Source: Massilia sp. Root418 (lineage in GTDB: Bacteria; Pseudomonadota; Gammaproteobacteria; Burkholderiales; Burkholderiaceae_D). From it: a stretch of 64,000 bases of DNA. Below, piece after piece: positions 1 through 11,298 of this stretch; positions within the stretch are counted from its first letter, which is position 1; the number at the start of each line of letters is the position of its first letter. The notes below the pieces were generated by a model. The model had not been told where the DNA came from, searched no databases, and saw only the letters and a program-made list of their open reading frames with translations. The stretch lies in contig NZ_LMEC01000020.1 of assembly GCF_001425265.1 (NCBI RefSeq), positions 644,707 through 708,706 of the forward strand, read 5' to 3'. A program made the translations under genes and the position numbers.

Positions 1-1439
1 GCCACGCGCACCCAGCAGGTGGCGTCGCCGCTGTCCTGCCAGTGGAAGCGGATGCGTACGCGGCCCAGGCGGTCGCAGTGGATTTCGTCCACGCCGTTCG
101 GGCTGTCGCTGCCGTCGGGGCCGACCACGATGGCGCTTTGCGCGCCGCCGGCCGTGGGGCGCGGATGGCTGCGGCCCGCGCTGCCGTCTACCAGCGGGCG
201 CCATGGCAGCTCGTTGGCGATGGCGTCGAAGCTGTTGGCGTAGCCGCTGCTGCGGGCTTGCGCGATGGTCTGCGCGTAGTCGCTGGCGTCTTCGGGCGGC
301 ACGGCTTCCAGCAGCAGTTCGGGGATGGGGCCAAACAGTTCGGCCAACGCCTGCACGGCAGGCAGGGGCAGGTTGTTTACGCCCACGCTGCGTACGCGCA
401 GCACGGTGTACACGGGGTCCGCGTCGCCGCTGCGCAGCGGGCCTTGCGTGACAGTGACGCAGGTGCCGGCGCGCAGCGTGCGCACCGTGGAGCGGCCGCG
501 CCATAACTGGCTGCGGGCTTCGCGGGCCTGCATCTGCAGGTCGGCGTAGCGCTGCGCCTGGGCGCCGTTGGCGTAGTGGTACTGGCCGGGTGCGTCGTAG
601 CTTTCCAGCGCCAGCAGGCCGGCGGTCTTCAGGCGCGACATGGCGCTGGCGCCGACGGCGCGCTTGGCCTTGTAGTCGTAGCTGAGCAAGGTGGTGAGCG
701 AGACACAGGCGGCGCGGCTGGCTTGCAGCGACTGGATGGTGTCCTGCTGCTCGCCGACGCGGGCTCCGTGGAAGCGGATGCCGCCTGACGCCGTGCTGCT
801 GTCGTCTTCCGGCACGGCGCAGCGCTGGCTGCTGTCGGCGAACAGCACCATCTGCGCGCCTTCCTCGTCCTGCTCGAAGCGCCAGGCCAGGCCTTCCTCG
901 GCCAGCAGGCGTTCGACGAAGGCCAGGTCGCTTTCGCGGTACTGGCAGCAGTAGCTGCGCGGGATAGCGTCGGCCATGAAGGGCGCGGCTTCGTCGCTCC
1001 AGCGCCAGCGGGCCAGCGGCTGGTAGGTGCTGAACACCTCGTCCACGATCTCCGGAACGCTCTTGTCCTGCCACACGCGGCTATTGCGCACCTGGCCCAG
1101 GCGCCATATCCAATGGGTGAGCCGCAGCCGGTAGCGGGCGAAGCCGCCGTTGCTGCCGAGCGAGGCCACCTGGGTCACGTCGCCGCTGAAGCGGGTGCGG
1201 GTGCCGTCGGCCAGGCTCAGTTCCAGCGTGGCCGAGCGGCCCAGCAGGGAGGCCGCTTGCAAATGGGCGTCGGTGGACAGCGCGATCACGTCGCGCGGGC
1301 CGGTGCCCTGCAGTTCGTCGTCGGCGGCGAAGGCTTCGACCAGCAAGTCGGGCCCATCCTCCAGCACCAGGGCGTACAGACGGCTATCACTTGAATACTG
1401 CGCCAGCGCGGCGGAAATTTGACCCAGGGCTGCTTGCAT
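1..1439 (-). CDS. vgrG: Type VI secretion VgrG spike protein (partial, C-terminus beyond window)
   Basis: Reading the minus strand from the ATG at 1439 gives an uninterrupted frame of about 479 codons that runs off the window at base 1. The N-terminal part has the VgrG gp27-like core, with motifs such as VWQDKSVPEIVDEVF and YCCQYRESDLAFVERLLAEEG. Near the window edge the gp5-like segment begins (DEIHCDRLGRVRIRFHWQ). VgrG is the tip of the type VI secretion puncturing device and carries effectors in its C-terminal part, which is not visible here. Three in-frame stops lie a short way upstream, so the ATG at 1439 is the only plausible start, although no strong ribosome-binding site is seen. No other T6SS gene is in the window, so this may be an orphan vgrG or the edge of an island. 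Confidence 0.93.
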   Translation of the reverse strand, partial: MQAALGQISAALAQYSSDSRLYALVLEDGPDLLVEAFAADDELQGTGPRDVIALSTDAHLQAASLLGRSATLELSLADGTRTRFSGDVTQVASLGSNGGFARYRLRLTHWIWRLGQVRNSRVWQDKSVPEIVDEVFSTYQPLARWRWSDEAAPFMADAIPRSYCCQYRESDLAFVERLLAEEGLAWRFEQDEEGAQMVLFADSSQRCAVPEDDSSTASGGIRFHGARVGEQQDTIQSLQASRAACVSLTTLLSYDYKAKRAVGASAMSRLKTAGLLALESYDAPGQYHYANGAQAQRYADLQMQAREARSQLWRGRSTVRTLRAGTCVTVTQGPLRSGDADPVYTVLRVRSVGVNNLPLPAVQALAELFGPIPELLLEAVPPEDASDYAQTIAQARSSGYANSFDAIANELPWRPLVDGSAGRSHPRPTAGGAQSAIVVGPDGSDSPNGVDEIHCDRLGRVRIRFHWQDSGDATCWVRV

Positions 1440-1742
1440 GTTGCGGATTGAAATTATTAGGTATTTAGCAATTTACTATACTCAACAATTTCTTGCCGCA
1501 CACTTGACAGGCATGGCGCCCCTCCGGTCATCTATCTGCGACTGCAAATCTGTAAAACAATTCACGAGAATCCGCGCCGGGGCGAGGGGTTTCCGCCCAT
1601 TATTAGTGTCTAGGGTCTAAAATACGCACTTGGGCGAAAAAGGGGTCAGCGCCGACACCGTAGCGCCCAGGGCAAGAAAGACTATTCCTGTGCCTGAAAA
1701 CTTATCAAGTAGACCAGGCACCGACCGCATACGAGGGAAACC
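1440..1742. other. Divergent intergenic region between vgrG and icd
   Basis: About 300 bases separate the two divergent genes. The vgrG-proximal part is AT-rich (1441-1500), unlike the surrounding GC-rich DNA, and probably holds the vgrG promoter. A GAGGG ribosome-binding site lies just before the icd ATG. A 60-codon open frame at 1438-1620 has no recognisable features and I do not call it a gene. I could not assign a convincing -35/-10 pair for icd. Confidence 0.5.
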
Positions 1743-3974
<2,232 letters not shown>

Positions 3975-3989
3975 TCGCATAGCCTGATT

Positions 3990-4028
3990 GGCTAGCATCA
4001 GCGGCTAGTATCACCGGCTAGTATCGGC
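3990..4028. repeat. Three tandem copies of a 13-bp unit
   Basis: Directly after the icd stop codon the sequence repeats GGCTAGCATCAGC, GGCTAGTATCACC and GGCTAGTATCGGC head to tail, with one to a few differences between copies. The array lies between icd and its terminator. It looks like slippage-generated noncoding repeats and no function is evident. Confidence 0.75.
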
Positions 4029-4051
4029 GGCCGACATCGCCGCCGCCCCCC

Positions 4052-4090
4052 AACCCCAAAATCCGGACTTCGGCTTTTGGGGTTTTTTAT
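4052..4090 (+). terminator. Intrinsic terminator of icd
   Basis: An 8-bp stem, CCCCAAAA (4054-4061) with TTTTGGGG (4075-4082), is followed by six T residues (4083-4088). This is a canonical rho-independent terminator on the plus strand, about 80 bases after the icd stop codon. Confidence 0.93.
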
Positions 4091-4234
4091 TGCCCTAAGC
4101 GGCACCGCGTACATGGTTTTTCGATAAGTTTTCTTGCCCCGCCCGCCTGCTTTAGGATAGTCTAGGTCAGCTGCGGGCGCCCGCCAGGCCCGCCTTTCGC
4201 CAAGCGATGCAGTTCAACACCGGAGATTGTGCGC

Positions 4235-6946
4235 ATGCCAACTACAGCAGAACTGCATCCCATCGCCGGCTGCGTGCCGTCGCGCCAGGCCGACGTGATC
4301 TTCATTCACGGTCTCGATGGCGATCCGTTCGGCACCTGGAAGCACGACGCGCTGTTCTGGCCCGAGGCGCTCGGCCTCGATCACGCGCAGGCCGGCGTGT
4401 GGTCGCTTGGCTACCCGGCCGCCAAGACCGAGTGGAACGGCAGCGCGATGCCGCTGGCCGACCGCGCCACCAATGTGCTGGCCCTGCTCGACGCGCATGG
4501 CATCGGAGAACGGCCGCTGGTCTTCGTGGTACACAGCATGGGCGGCCTGCTGGTCAAGCAGATGCTGCGCCACGCGCTGCAATACGGCGACCCCGCCTGG
4601 CAGCGCATCAGCCGCGCCACCGCCGGCATCGTCTTCCTGGCCACGCCCAACAGCGGCTCGCGCATCGCCAACTGGATGACCTTCTTTTCGCTGGCGCGCG
4701 CATCGGCGGCGGTCAAGGATCTCGAACACAACGACGCCGGCCTGCGCGACCTGAACCTCTGGTTCAGGAACAATGTGCATCAACTGGGCTGCCGCGTGCT
4801 GGTCTTCTATGAGAAGCTGCCGATGGGCCAGGTGGTCGTGGTCGATGAGGCGTCGTCCGATCCGGGCATACCCAACGTCGTGCCGATCCCGCTGGATGAG
4901 AACCACGCCACCATTTGCAAGCCCGCGTCCGCCCGGGCGCTGCAATACCTCAAGGTGAAGCGCTTCCTGGAGGACCTGCTGCCCGCCCCGGGCGCCGCCG
5001 CCGGAACCGGCGCGCTCGCTCCGCCGCCCGTTGCGCCAACGGCCACTTACCTGTGCAACGTGGGCGGCTGGAAGCGCAACGAGATCAACGCCGTGGCGTG
5101 GAGTCCCTGCTCGCGCTACCTGGCCGCCGCCTCCGATGACGGGACGATCCGTGTCTGGCTCCCCGCCTGCAAGGATCTGATTCTCACCATCCACGCCCAT
5201 CGGGGCAGCGTCAAGAGCGTGTGCTGGTCGCCCGGCGCCGACGCGCTGGCCTCCTGCTCCACCGACGGTTCGGCGGCGACATGGCATTTCCCCGACGGCC
5301 GCCAGATCGACCGCTGGGAGGGGGCCGACGATTGGGCCCGCTCCGTCGCGTGGGCGCGTGAGGGCGGCTTCCTCGCATGCGGCTACGCCAACGGCGTGGT
5401 GCGCGTCTTCTATATCGCGGACCGGCGCGAACGCTGGCGCCTCGCGCTGCACCAGGGCAGGGTCAGGAGCGTGGCGATCTCGCCCTCGGGGCGCATGCTG
5501 GCGAGCGGCGCGACCGACGCCACGGTTAAAATCGTCGAGCCGAGCACCGGCACGCTGATCGCCGACATTGCCGTGGGCGCGCTGTTCGCCGCCGGTGCAA
5601 CCGATGGCGCGCAGGTGCTGTGCGTCGCATGGGCCCCGTCCGGCGCGCAGCTTGCCGTGGGCACCGTATCCGGCCACGTATCCATCATCGACACCCTGAC
5701 CTGGCGCATCGTCAGGTCCAGGAAGCTGTGCCGCGATTCCATCCTGTCGATTGCCTGGTCACCGGACAGCCGCAGCATCGCATGCGGCTCTGCGGACCGT
5801 TCGGTGTTGCAGGCCGATGTCGGGCGCATCGACGTGTGCGGCACGCGCGGCATGCTGTTCGGCCTGTTGGGCACGGATTCCGCGGGAACCCGCGTTGCGG
5901 CGCATTTGGGATCGGTGCGTTCGGTGGACTGGTCGGCCGATGGCTATGCGATCGCCTCGGGATCGACAGACGAAGTGATCCGGATCAGCACCAAGACAGT
6001 CCTCGACAACGCCGAACTGCACGCCCATCAGCTCCAGCTGCGTTGCGCTGCCCTGTCGCCCGATGGGCGCGACCTCGCCACGGGTTCGATCGGACGCCAG
6101 GTCATGCTGTTCCGCATGCACCCTCCCATGCACCGCTGGTCGCTGGAAGGAAGCTCGGACGTGATGGAATCGGTTAGCATGGGCAAAGGCGAGCGCGTGG
6201 TGGAAAAGCGCCGCCAAGGCCTGGACGAGTACATCCGCTGCCTGGCCTGGTCCCCCGATGGCAAGTGGCTGGTGGTCGGCGGCGACGACCGGACCTTGCG
6301 GGTGCTGGAGGCCGACAGCGGCCGCGTGTCGCACTACGCGCTAACGGACTGCCACGAACGGTCCATCCACTGCGTGGCGTGGTCGCCGGCGGGCGACCGG
6401 ATCGCGTCGTGCTCGGGCAGCGAACTGGTGGTATGGGAGGTGTTCAACGGCGTGCGTCAACGGCGCCGCGCGGCCGGCGGGGATATCCTGGCCGCAGCCT
6501 GGGCGCCCGCCGGCGACCGCATTGCAACGGTGGCAGAGGACGGCCAGCTGGTGCTGTGGACCAGGCTGGAACCGACAACGCTGGGCCACTGTCCCGACGA
6601 GGTGGCCGTGCTGTCCTGGTCGCCGGATGGCAAATTCGTGGTCGGCGCGGGCCCGGGCGCCCACGCCCGCGTATGGGATACGGCCTTCGGCCGCATGGTG
6701 GCCGAGATACCGGTTCCGGGCGGCGTCCGGACCATCGCCTGGGACCGCGCCGGCGCCCGCCTGGCGCTGGCGAGCGACAGCGGCGCGGTGCACATCGTCG
6801 CCACCGGCACCTGGCGCCAGGCCGGCGAGGTCGCCTCGCTGCCATGGACGCACCGCAGCCTGTCCCTGGCGTTTTCCAGCGCGCCCTTGACCGGCGCCGA
6901 CGCGGTCTGCGCCGAACTCGCATTCAGTTCCGTGGCGCTAGCCTGA
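4235..6946 (+). CDS. SERAC1/lipase-like alpha/beta hydrolase fused to a double WD40 propeller
   Basis: A 903-residue protein. Residues 1 to about 250 form an alpha/beta hydrolase: the oxyanion segment IFIHGLDGDPFGTW comes first, then the nucleophile elbow VHSMGG with its Ser, then a conserved FLATPNSGS. The rest consists of about 13 WD40 units, each opening with variants of xxVAWSPDGxxLASxSxDG, enough for two seven-bladed propellers. There is no signal peptide, so it is probably cytoplasmic. I chose the ATG at 4235 over the GTG at 4229 because the GGAG at 4222-4225 is correctly spaced only for the ATG. The natural substrate is unknown. Hydrolase domains joined to WD40 repeats occur among predicted bacterial conflict or signalling proteins, where the propeller would act as the sensor. 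A type VI-linked lipase is an alternative, but icd separates it from vgrG. Confidence 0.85.
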   Translation: MPTTAELHPIAGCVPSRQADVIFIHGLDGDPFGTWKHDALFWPEALGLDHAQAGVWSLGYPAAKTEWNGSAMPLADRATNVLALLDAHGIGERPLVFVVHSMGGLLVKQMLRHALQYGDPAWQRISRATAGIVFLATPNSGSRIANWMTFFSLARASAAVKDLEHNDAGLRDLNLWFRNNVHQLGCRVLVFYEKLPMGQVVVVDEASSDPGIPNVVPIPLDENHATICKPASARALQYLKVKRFLEDLLPAPGAAAGTGALAPPPVAPTATYLCNVGGWKRNEINAVAWSPCSRYLAAASDDGTIRVWLPACKDLILTIHAHRGSVKSVCWSPGADALASCSTDGSAATWHFPDGRQIDRWEGADDWARSVAWAREGGFLACGYANGVVRVFYIADRRERWRLALHQGRVRSVAISPSGRMLASGATDATVKIVEPSTGTLIADIAVGALFAAGATDGAQVLCVAWAPSGAQLAVGTVSGHVSIIDTLTWRIVRSRKLCRDSILSIAWSPDSRSIACGSADRSVLQADVGRIDVCGTRGMLFGLLGTDSAGTRVAAHLGSVRSVDWSADGYAIASGSTDEVIRISTKTVLDNAELHAHQLQLRCAALSPDGRDLATGSIGRQVMLFRMHPPMHRWSLEGSSDVMESVSMGKGERVVEKRRQGLDEYIRCLAWSPDGKWLVVGGDDRTLRVLEADSGRVSHYALTDCHERSIHCVAWSPAGDRIASCSGSELVVWEVFNGVRQRRRAAGGDILAAAWAPAGDRIATVAEDGQLVLWTRLEPTTLGHCPDEVAVLSWSPDGKFVVGAGPGAHARVWDTAFGRMVAEIPVPGGVRTIAWDRAGARLALASDSGAVHIVATGTWRQAGEVASLPWTHRSLSLAFSSAPLTGADAVCAELAFSSVALA

Positions 6947-6963
6947 TCCGGGCTCTGCAAGTC

Positions 6964-7359
6964 ATGCTTGCCAACGCCAACCTCATCGTGACCGCGCGGA
7001 TCGGCGGCAAACTGGTGGGCATCGCGCGCGCCATGACGGACTTTTCGTTCAGCTGCTACCTGTCCGACCTCGCCGTGACGGAAGAGGCCAAAGGCTGCGG
7101 CATCGGCGGCGCGCTGATCGAGGCGCTGCGCCAGCACCTCGGGCCAACGGTCAACGTGATCCTGAGCGCGGTGCCGAAGGCGGTGCCGTTCTACCAGCGG
7201 ATCGGCATGGCCGCCCTGCCCGACTGCTTCTGGTATCGGCGCGCGCTAGCGAGGGGAAAACCGGCGGCAGCTCTGCTACACTGGCTACCCCACGAACTCC
7301 AGCGACACATCCATGCAGCAATCCATAGTCCATATCGCGCTGGTGGTGCGCGACTATGA
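6964..7359 (+). pseudogene. 5'-truncated GNAT N-acetyltransferase remnant
   Basis: The frame from the ATG at 6964 encodes the C-terminal two thirds of a GNAT acetyltransferase. It has the strand-turn VGIARAMTDFSFSCYLSDLAV, the acetyl-CoA loop GCGIGGALIEAL, and the late segment VPFYQRIGMAALPDCFWYRR. Family members start about 40 residues earlier with the first strand and helix. Here that part is replaced by the 3' end of the hydrolase-WD40 gene, which stops only 17 bases before. The frame then runs on past the usual family end and overlaps the start of the next gene by 47 bases. The upstream gene therefore appears to have been inserted or recombined into this GNAT gene. A shortened but expressed protein cannot be excluded. 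Confidence 0.7.
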
Positions 7360-7741
7360 CGAGGCCATCGATTTCTACGTCGGCAAACTCGGGTTCGAAC
7401 TGCTGGACGACACCTACCAGCCCGCGCAGGACAAGCGCTGGGTGGTGGTGGCGCCGCCGGGCGGGGTTGGCACGACGCTGCTGCTGGCCAAGGCATCGAA
7501 GCCCGAGCAGGCGCCCTTCATCGGCAACCAGGCCGGCGGCCGCGTGTTCCTGTTCCTGAACACGGACGACTTCCAGCGCGACTACCAGCGCCTGCGCGCC
7601 AACAACGTCACCTTCGTGCGCGAGCCGAAGGAGGAGGAATACGGCACCGTGGCGGTATTCCAGGACCTGTACGGCAACCTGTGGGACTTGCTGCAGCTGC
7701 GCCCCGGCCACCCGATCGCGGCACGCATGCTGGCCCGCTAG
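7313..7741 (+). CDS. VOC (glyoxalase/bleomycin-resistance) family protein
   Basis: A 142-residue single VOC-fold protein. The first beta-alpha-beta module carries VHIALVVRDYDEAIDFYVGKLGFEL. The second ends with the typical AVFQDLYGNLWDLLQ, whose conserved metal-ligand position is Asp/Glu in these proteins. The family comprises metal-dependent dioxygenases, lyases and resistance proteins, and the substrate cannot be told from sequence. It starts at the ATG at 7313, overlaps the tail of the GNAT remnant, and converges with the GH95 gene 14 bases downstream. Confidence 0.88.
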   Translation: MQQSIVHIALVVRDYDEAIDFYVGKLGFELLDDTYQPAQDKRWVVVAPPGGVGTTLLLAKASKPEQAPFIGNQAGGRVFLFLNTDDFQRDYQRLRANNVTFVREPKEEEYGTVAVFQDLYGNLWDLLQLRPGHPIAARMLAR

Positions 7742-7755
7742 CGAAGAAGCAAGCG

Positions 7756-10221
7756 TCAGAAAGCCCGCCGGTAGACGCCCTTCCCGTCCAGCGTGACTGG
7801 CAGCAGGTCCGCTCCGTAGCGCAGCGCGGCCTTGGCGTGCGGCGCGCCCCTGATAGCCAGGCGCCTCATGCGTCCACCCTGCCACTCCAGGTCCAGCTCC
7901 ATGCCGCCGCGCACGCGCACGCCGTGTAGCGCGCCGTCGGGCCAGGCTTTCGGCAAGGCCGGCAGCAGCAGGATCTCGCCGCCCCAGGACTGCACCAGCA
8001 TTTCCAGTATGCCCGCCGTGCCGCCGAAGTTGCCGTCGATCTGGAACGGCGGGTGCGCGTCGAACATGTTGGGATAGGTGCGCTCCGGCCCCAGCAGGCC
8101 AAGCAGGACGGCATAGGCGCGCTCGCCCTGCCCCATGCGCGCCCACAGCGCCAGCCGCCAGGCCGTGGCCCAGCCGGTGGACTTGTCACCCCGCGTGTTG
8201 AGCGTTACCTGCGCCGCCGCCACCAGGGCCGGCGTGTCGCGCACGTTGATCTGCTCGCTGGGGTAAACGCCGTACAGGTGCGATACGTGCCGGTGCCGCT
8301 GCTCGGGCGCCTGCCCGTCCCAGTCTTCCAGCCATTCCTGCAGCTGGCCCTGCGCGCCGACGCGGTCGGCCGGCAGGCGTGCGCGCATGGTTTCCAGCGC
8401 GGCGGCGAAGTCCTGGTCGCCTTCCTTGAGCAGCCGGTGCGCCTGCAGCGTCCATGCGAACAGGTCGCGCACGATCTGGCGGTCCATGGCCGGGCCGGCG
8501 CAGATCGCCACGCCGGGATGGTGCGCGTTCTCAGGCGAGAGCGAGGGCGAGGTCACCAGGCCGCGTCCCTTGCCGTCCTCCACCAGGGTGTCCATGAAGA
8601 ACAGGGACGCGCCTTTCAGCAGCGGATAGATGCGGCGCAGGTAGGCCTGGTCCGGCTGGGCTGGCAGGTACTCGTAGTGGTCCCACAGCGTTTTGCACAG
8701 CCAGGCGCCGCCGCAGGGCCACATGCCCCACTTGGCGCCGTCGATGGGCGCGGCCGCGCGCCACAGGTCGGTATTGTGGTGCACCACCCAGCCGCGCGCG
8801 CCGTAGCCCTTGCGGGCGGCGACGGCGCCGGTGACCGCCAGCTCTTCCACCATGCGCAGCACCGGCTCCACGCACTCGCCGAGGTTGGCCGCTTCCGCCG
8901 GCCAGTAGTTCATCTGTGTGTTGATGTTGATGGTGTACTTCGAGCCCCACGGCGGGTTGTTCCCCTCGTTCCAGATGCCCTGCAGGTTGGCCGGCTGGCT
9001 GCCGGCGCGCGAGGAGGACAGCAGCAGGTAGCGCGCGTACTGCACGTACAGCGCGGCCAGGCCGGGATCGGCGGCCGTTTCGGCGGCGGCGATGCGCTGG
9101 TCGGTCGGGCGCGCGGCTGGCGCTGCCGCCACGCCAGCGGCGGCGCCGAGGCGGATCGACAAACGGCCGAACAGCGCCTGGTGGGCCTTGATATGGGCCG
9201 CCTTGAGCCGCGTGTATGGCTGGCGCGCAGCGGCGCTGGTGTGGTTGCGCACGGCCACCACCGGGTCGCCGCTGACGTCGGCATAGCTCACATAGCTGGT
9301 GGCCGCGCCCACCAGCAGTGTCACCTCCTTCGCACCGCGCACTTGCAAGCGGTCGCCAGCGACGGCGATCTTGCCGTCGCCCACGGCCTGGACCCGCACC
9401 GCGTAGCGCAGCGCGGCGGGGATGCCGCTCGACGCTTCATTCCCTCCCTGGATCAGCAGCGCGCCTGCGCCGTCCGCCGCAATCGACAGCGAGGCCGGGC
9501 GCTTGCCGGCCTCCAGCGTTTCAAGATACTGGCTGTCGTCCGCCGTGGCGGCGCGCACCTGGCCATACTTCACGTGCATGGGATGGCGGTAGCCCAGGTC
9601 GAAATCCAGCGTGGCGCCGCCCAAGGCCGTCAGGCGCATCACCACCACCTGGTCCGGCGCGCTCGCGAAGACCTCGCGCGTATGCTCCGCCTTGCCGACG
9701 GTGAAACGGGTGCTGGCCACTGCCGTGGCCAGGTCCAGCGAGCGGCGGTAGGCCGCGCCGCCGTCCACGCCGACGAAATCGAGCAGCAGGTCGCCGGCCG
9801 CGCCGTAGGGCATCTGCTTCATCGGCTTGGCGAACATAGCCGCTTCGGCGAGGTCCGCAGCCTCCTTGAAACGCTCCTGCGCGATCAGCGCGCGGACCTG
9901 GGGCAGCGCCTCCAGCGAGGCGGGGTTGTTCGGGTCGTACGGGCCGCCCGCGTACAGCGTGTCCTCGTTGAGCTGGATGCGCTCCTGCGCCATGCGGCCG
10001 AACACCATGGCGCCCAGGCGGCCGTTCCCGACCGGCAGGGCTTCCACCCACGGCGCGGCGGGCCTGTCGTACCACAGGCTCAGGTTCTCTCGGCCTCCGC
10101 GGGACTGCGCCACCACGGTGGCCTGCGCCAGTGCGGGAAAGGCGGCGGCCAGGCCGGCCGACACCATGAAGGTCCTGCGCCGGGGGCTGAATTCCCGCTT
10201 AGCCGGGCCGCGCTTACTCAA
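7756..10221 (-). CDS. GH95 family alpha-L-fucosidase / alpha-L-galactosidase
   Basis: An exported glycosidase of about 821 residues in family GH95, which cleaves terminal alpha-1,2-linked L-fucose or alpha-L-galactose. The N-terminal domain carries WVEALPVGNGRLGAMVFG and QLNEDTLYAGGPYDPNN. The catalytic barrel shows NINTQMNYWPAE, containing the paired Asn residues, SPSLSPEN with the candidate general acid Glu, and HRHVSHLYGVYP. I place the start at the TTG at 10221, which overlaps the stop of the upstream dehydrogenase gene. It gives a leader with a twin-arginine motif (SPRRRTFMVSAGLAAAFPALA). The later ATG at 10167 would lose those arginines. The gene is co-transcribed with the preceding dehydrogenase. 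Its likely role is trimming L-Fuc or L-Gal from pectic or hemicellulosic side chains. Confidence 0.9.
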   Translation of the reverse strand: MSKRGPAKREFSPRRRTFMVSAGLAAAFPALAQATVVAQSRGGRENLSLWYDRPAAPWVEALPVGNGRLGAMVFGRMAQERIQLNEDTLYAGGPYDPNNPASLEALPQVRALIAQERFKEAADLAEAAMFAKPMKQMPYGAAGDLLLDFVGVDGGAAYRRSLDLATAVASTRFTVGKAEHTREVFASAPDQVVVMRLTALGGATLDFDLGYRHPMHVKYGQVRAATADDSQYLETLEAGKRPASLSIAADGAGALLIQGGNEASSGIPAALRYAVRVQAVGDGKIAVAGDRLQVRGAKEVTLLVGAATSYVSYADVSGDPVVAVRNHTSAAARQPYTRLKAAHIKAHQALFGRLSIRLGAAAGVAAAPAARPTDQRIAAAETAADPGLAALYVQYARYLLLSSSRAGSQPANLQGIWNEGNNPPWGSKYTININTQMNYWPAEAANLGECVEPVLRMVEELAVTGAVAARKGYGARGWVVHHNTDLWRAAAPIDGAKWGMWPCGGAWLCKTLWDHYEYLPAQPDQAYLRRIYPLLKGASLFFMDTLVEDGKGRGLVTSPSLSPENAHHPGVAICAGPAMDRQIVRDLFAWTLQAHRLLKEGDQDFAAALETMRARLPADRVGAQGQLQEWLEDWDGQAPEQRHRHVSHLYGVYPSEQINVRDTPALVAAAQVTLNTRGDKSTGWATAWRLALWARMGQGERAYAVLLGLLGPERTYPNMFDAHPPFQIDGNFGGTAGILEMLVQSWGGEILLLPALPKAWPDGALHGVRVRGGMELDLEWQGGRMRRLAIRGAPHAKAALRYGADLLPVTLDGKGVYRRAF

Positions 10222-11155
10222 CGTACTCTGGAGCAGCGATGCGTTTGCCCAGCATGAAGGCGTCCGCGACGATGCGCAGCGGCGCGAAGTCGGCGTCGGT
10301 CTTGCCGCCGGAGACCAGCGCGTGGAAGTGCGCGTACAGGCCAGGGTATTCGCGCTCCGGCTCCTGCAGCACGGTCTTGCCGTCGATCTCCAGCGTGGTG
10401 CCGCCCATGTGCAGCGCCAGCTTGCCGCCGTCCAGCGCTTCGGCGTAGATGCTCCAGGTTTGCAGGTTCTCCTGCAGGAAGTCAAAATCGGCGCGTACCG
10501 GCACACCGCCGTGGGCAGTCACCATGTCCAGGTGCACTTCGATGGGCGCGTCGCAATTGACCGGGATATGCAGGTCCGCCTGCTTGACGATTACCGCGTC
10601 GCCGGCTACGGCGGTGAGGATGGACAGGGCATTGATGCCCGGGTCGAACACACCCATGCCGCCCGGCGCGAAGATCCAGGCCTGGCCCGGGTGCCACTGG
10701 CGCACGTTTTCCTTCCATACGATGTGCATGCTCTTGAGCTCATGCTGCGCGATCCAGTCGCGCGTGGCGCCTACCGCCGGCGCAAAGCGCGAATGCCAGC
10801 TGGCCAGCAGGGTCTTGCCCTTTTCCGCCGCGAAGGCGCGCAGCGCTTCGGCCTCGCCCAGCGTGGCGCCGGGGGGCTTTTCCAGGAACACGTGGCGGCC
10901 GCTGGCCAGCGCCTCCTTGGCGATGCGGTGCCGCACCTGCGGCGGCGTGCAGATGGCCAGCGCTTCGATTTCGGGGTGGGCGGCCAGCATGCCGGCCATG
11001 TCGTTGTAGGCGGTAATGCCGTCCGGGCGCGCGTGCGGCGAGCAGCCGGCCACCAGCTCGAAGCCGGGATTGGCGCGGATGGCGGGGATATGCTGGTCGA
11101 CGGCGATTTTACCCAGGCCGACCAGGCCGATCTTGATTGGGGAGGTAGTAACCAT
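10214..11155 (-). CDS. Gfo/Idh/MocA oxidoreductase, L-arabinose/D-galactose 1-dehydrogenase type
   Basis: A 313-residue cytoplasmic NAD(P)-dependent dehydrogenase. The Rossmann motif is IGLVGLGKIAVDQHIPAI near the N-terminus. EKPPGATLGEAEAL and WKENVRQWHPGQAWIF are followed by GVFDPGINALSI. These closely resemble, from memory, L-arabinose 1-dehydrogenase of Azospirillum brasilense and D-galactose 1-dehydrogenase of Pseudomonas fluorescens, including the catalytic Lys of EKPPG and the WHPGQ His. It would oxidise free arabinose or galactose to the lactone in the non-phosphorylating route. That fits the GH43 and GH2 enzymes nearby. Its last codons overlap the GH95 gene start, indicating translational coupling. 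Confidence 0.85.
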   Translation of the reverse strand: MVTTSPIKIGLVGLGKIAVDQHIPAIRANPGFELVAGCSPHARPDGITAYNDMAGMLAAHPEIEALAICTPPQVRHRIAKEALASGRHVFLEKPPGATLGEAEALRAFAAEKGKTLLASWHSRFAPAVGATRDWIAQHELKSMHIVWKENVRQWHPGQAWIFAPGGMGVFDPGINALSILTAVAGDAVIVKQADLHIPVNCDAPIEVHLDMVTAHGGVPVRADFDFLQENLQTWSIYAEALDGGKLALHMGGTTLEIDGKTVLQEPEREYPGLYAHFHALVSGGKTDADFAPLRIVADAFMLGKRIAAPEYVE

Positions 11156-11298
11156 GGCAGAGATACAAGTAGTGGAGTATCCCGGGAGCGTAACCGTCTT
11201 CGGCCAGCGGCACGTATATATTTTTTTACATGAGCTATTACATTTTTAACTAAATCCAGCATAGCCCGAAGGAAAAAAGCTCATCGCGAGCGTTCGGA

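Noticed and set aside
1438..1620. A 60-codon frame in the vgrG-icd gap
   Set aside because: It has no ribosome-binding site, covers the likely promoter region, and has no recognisable features.
4214..5677. A 487-codon minus-strand frame across the hydrolase gene
   Set aside because: The opposite strand encodes a recognisable hydrolase and WD40 repeats, and this frame has no motif.
8053..10257. A 734-codon plus-strand frame across GH95
   Set aside because: It is antisense to the clearly recognisable GH95 protein and carries no family signature.
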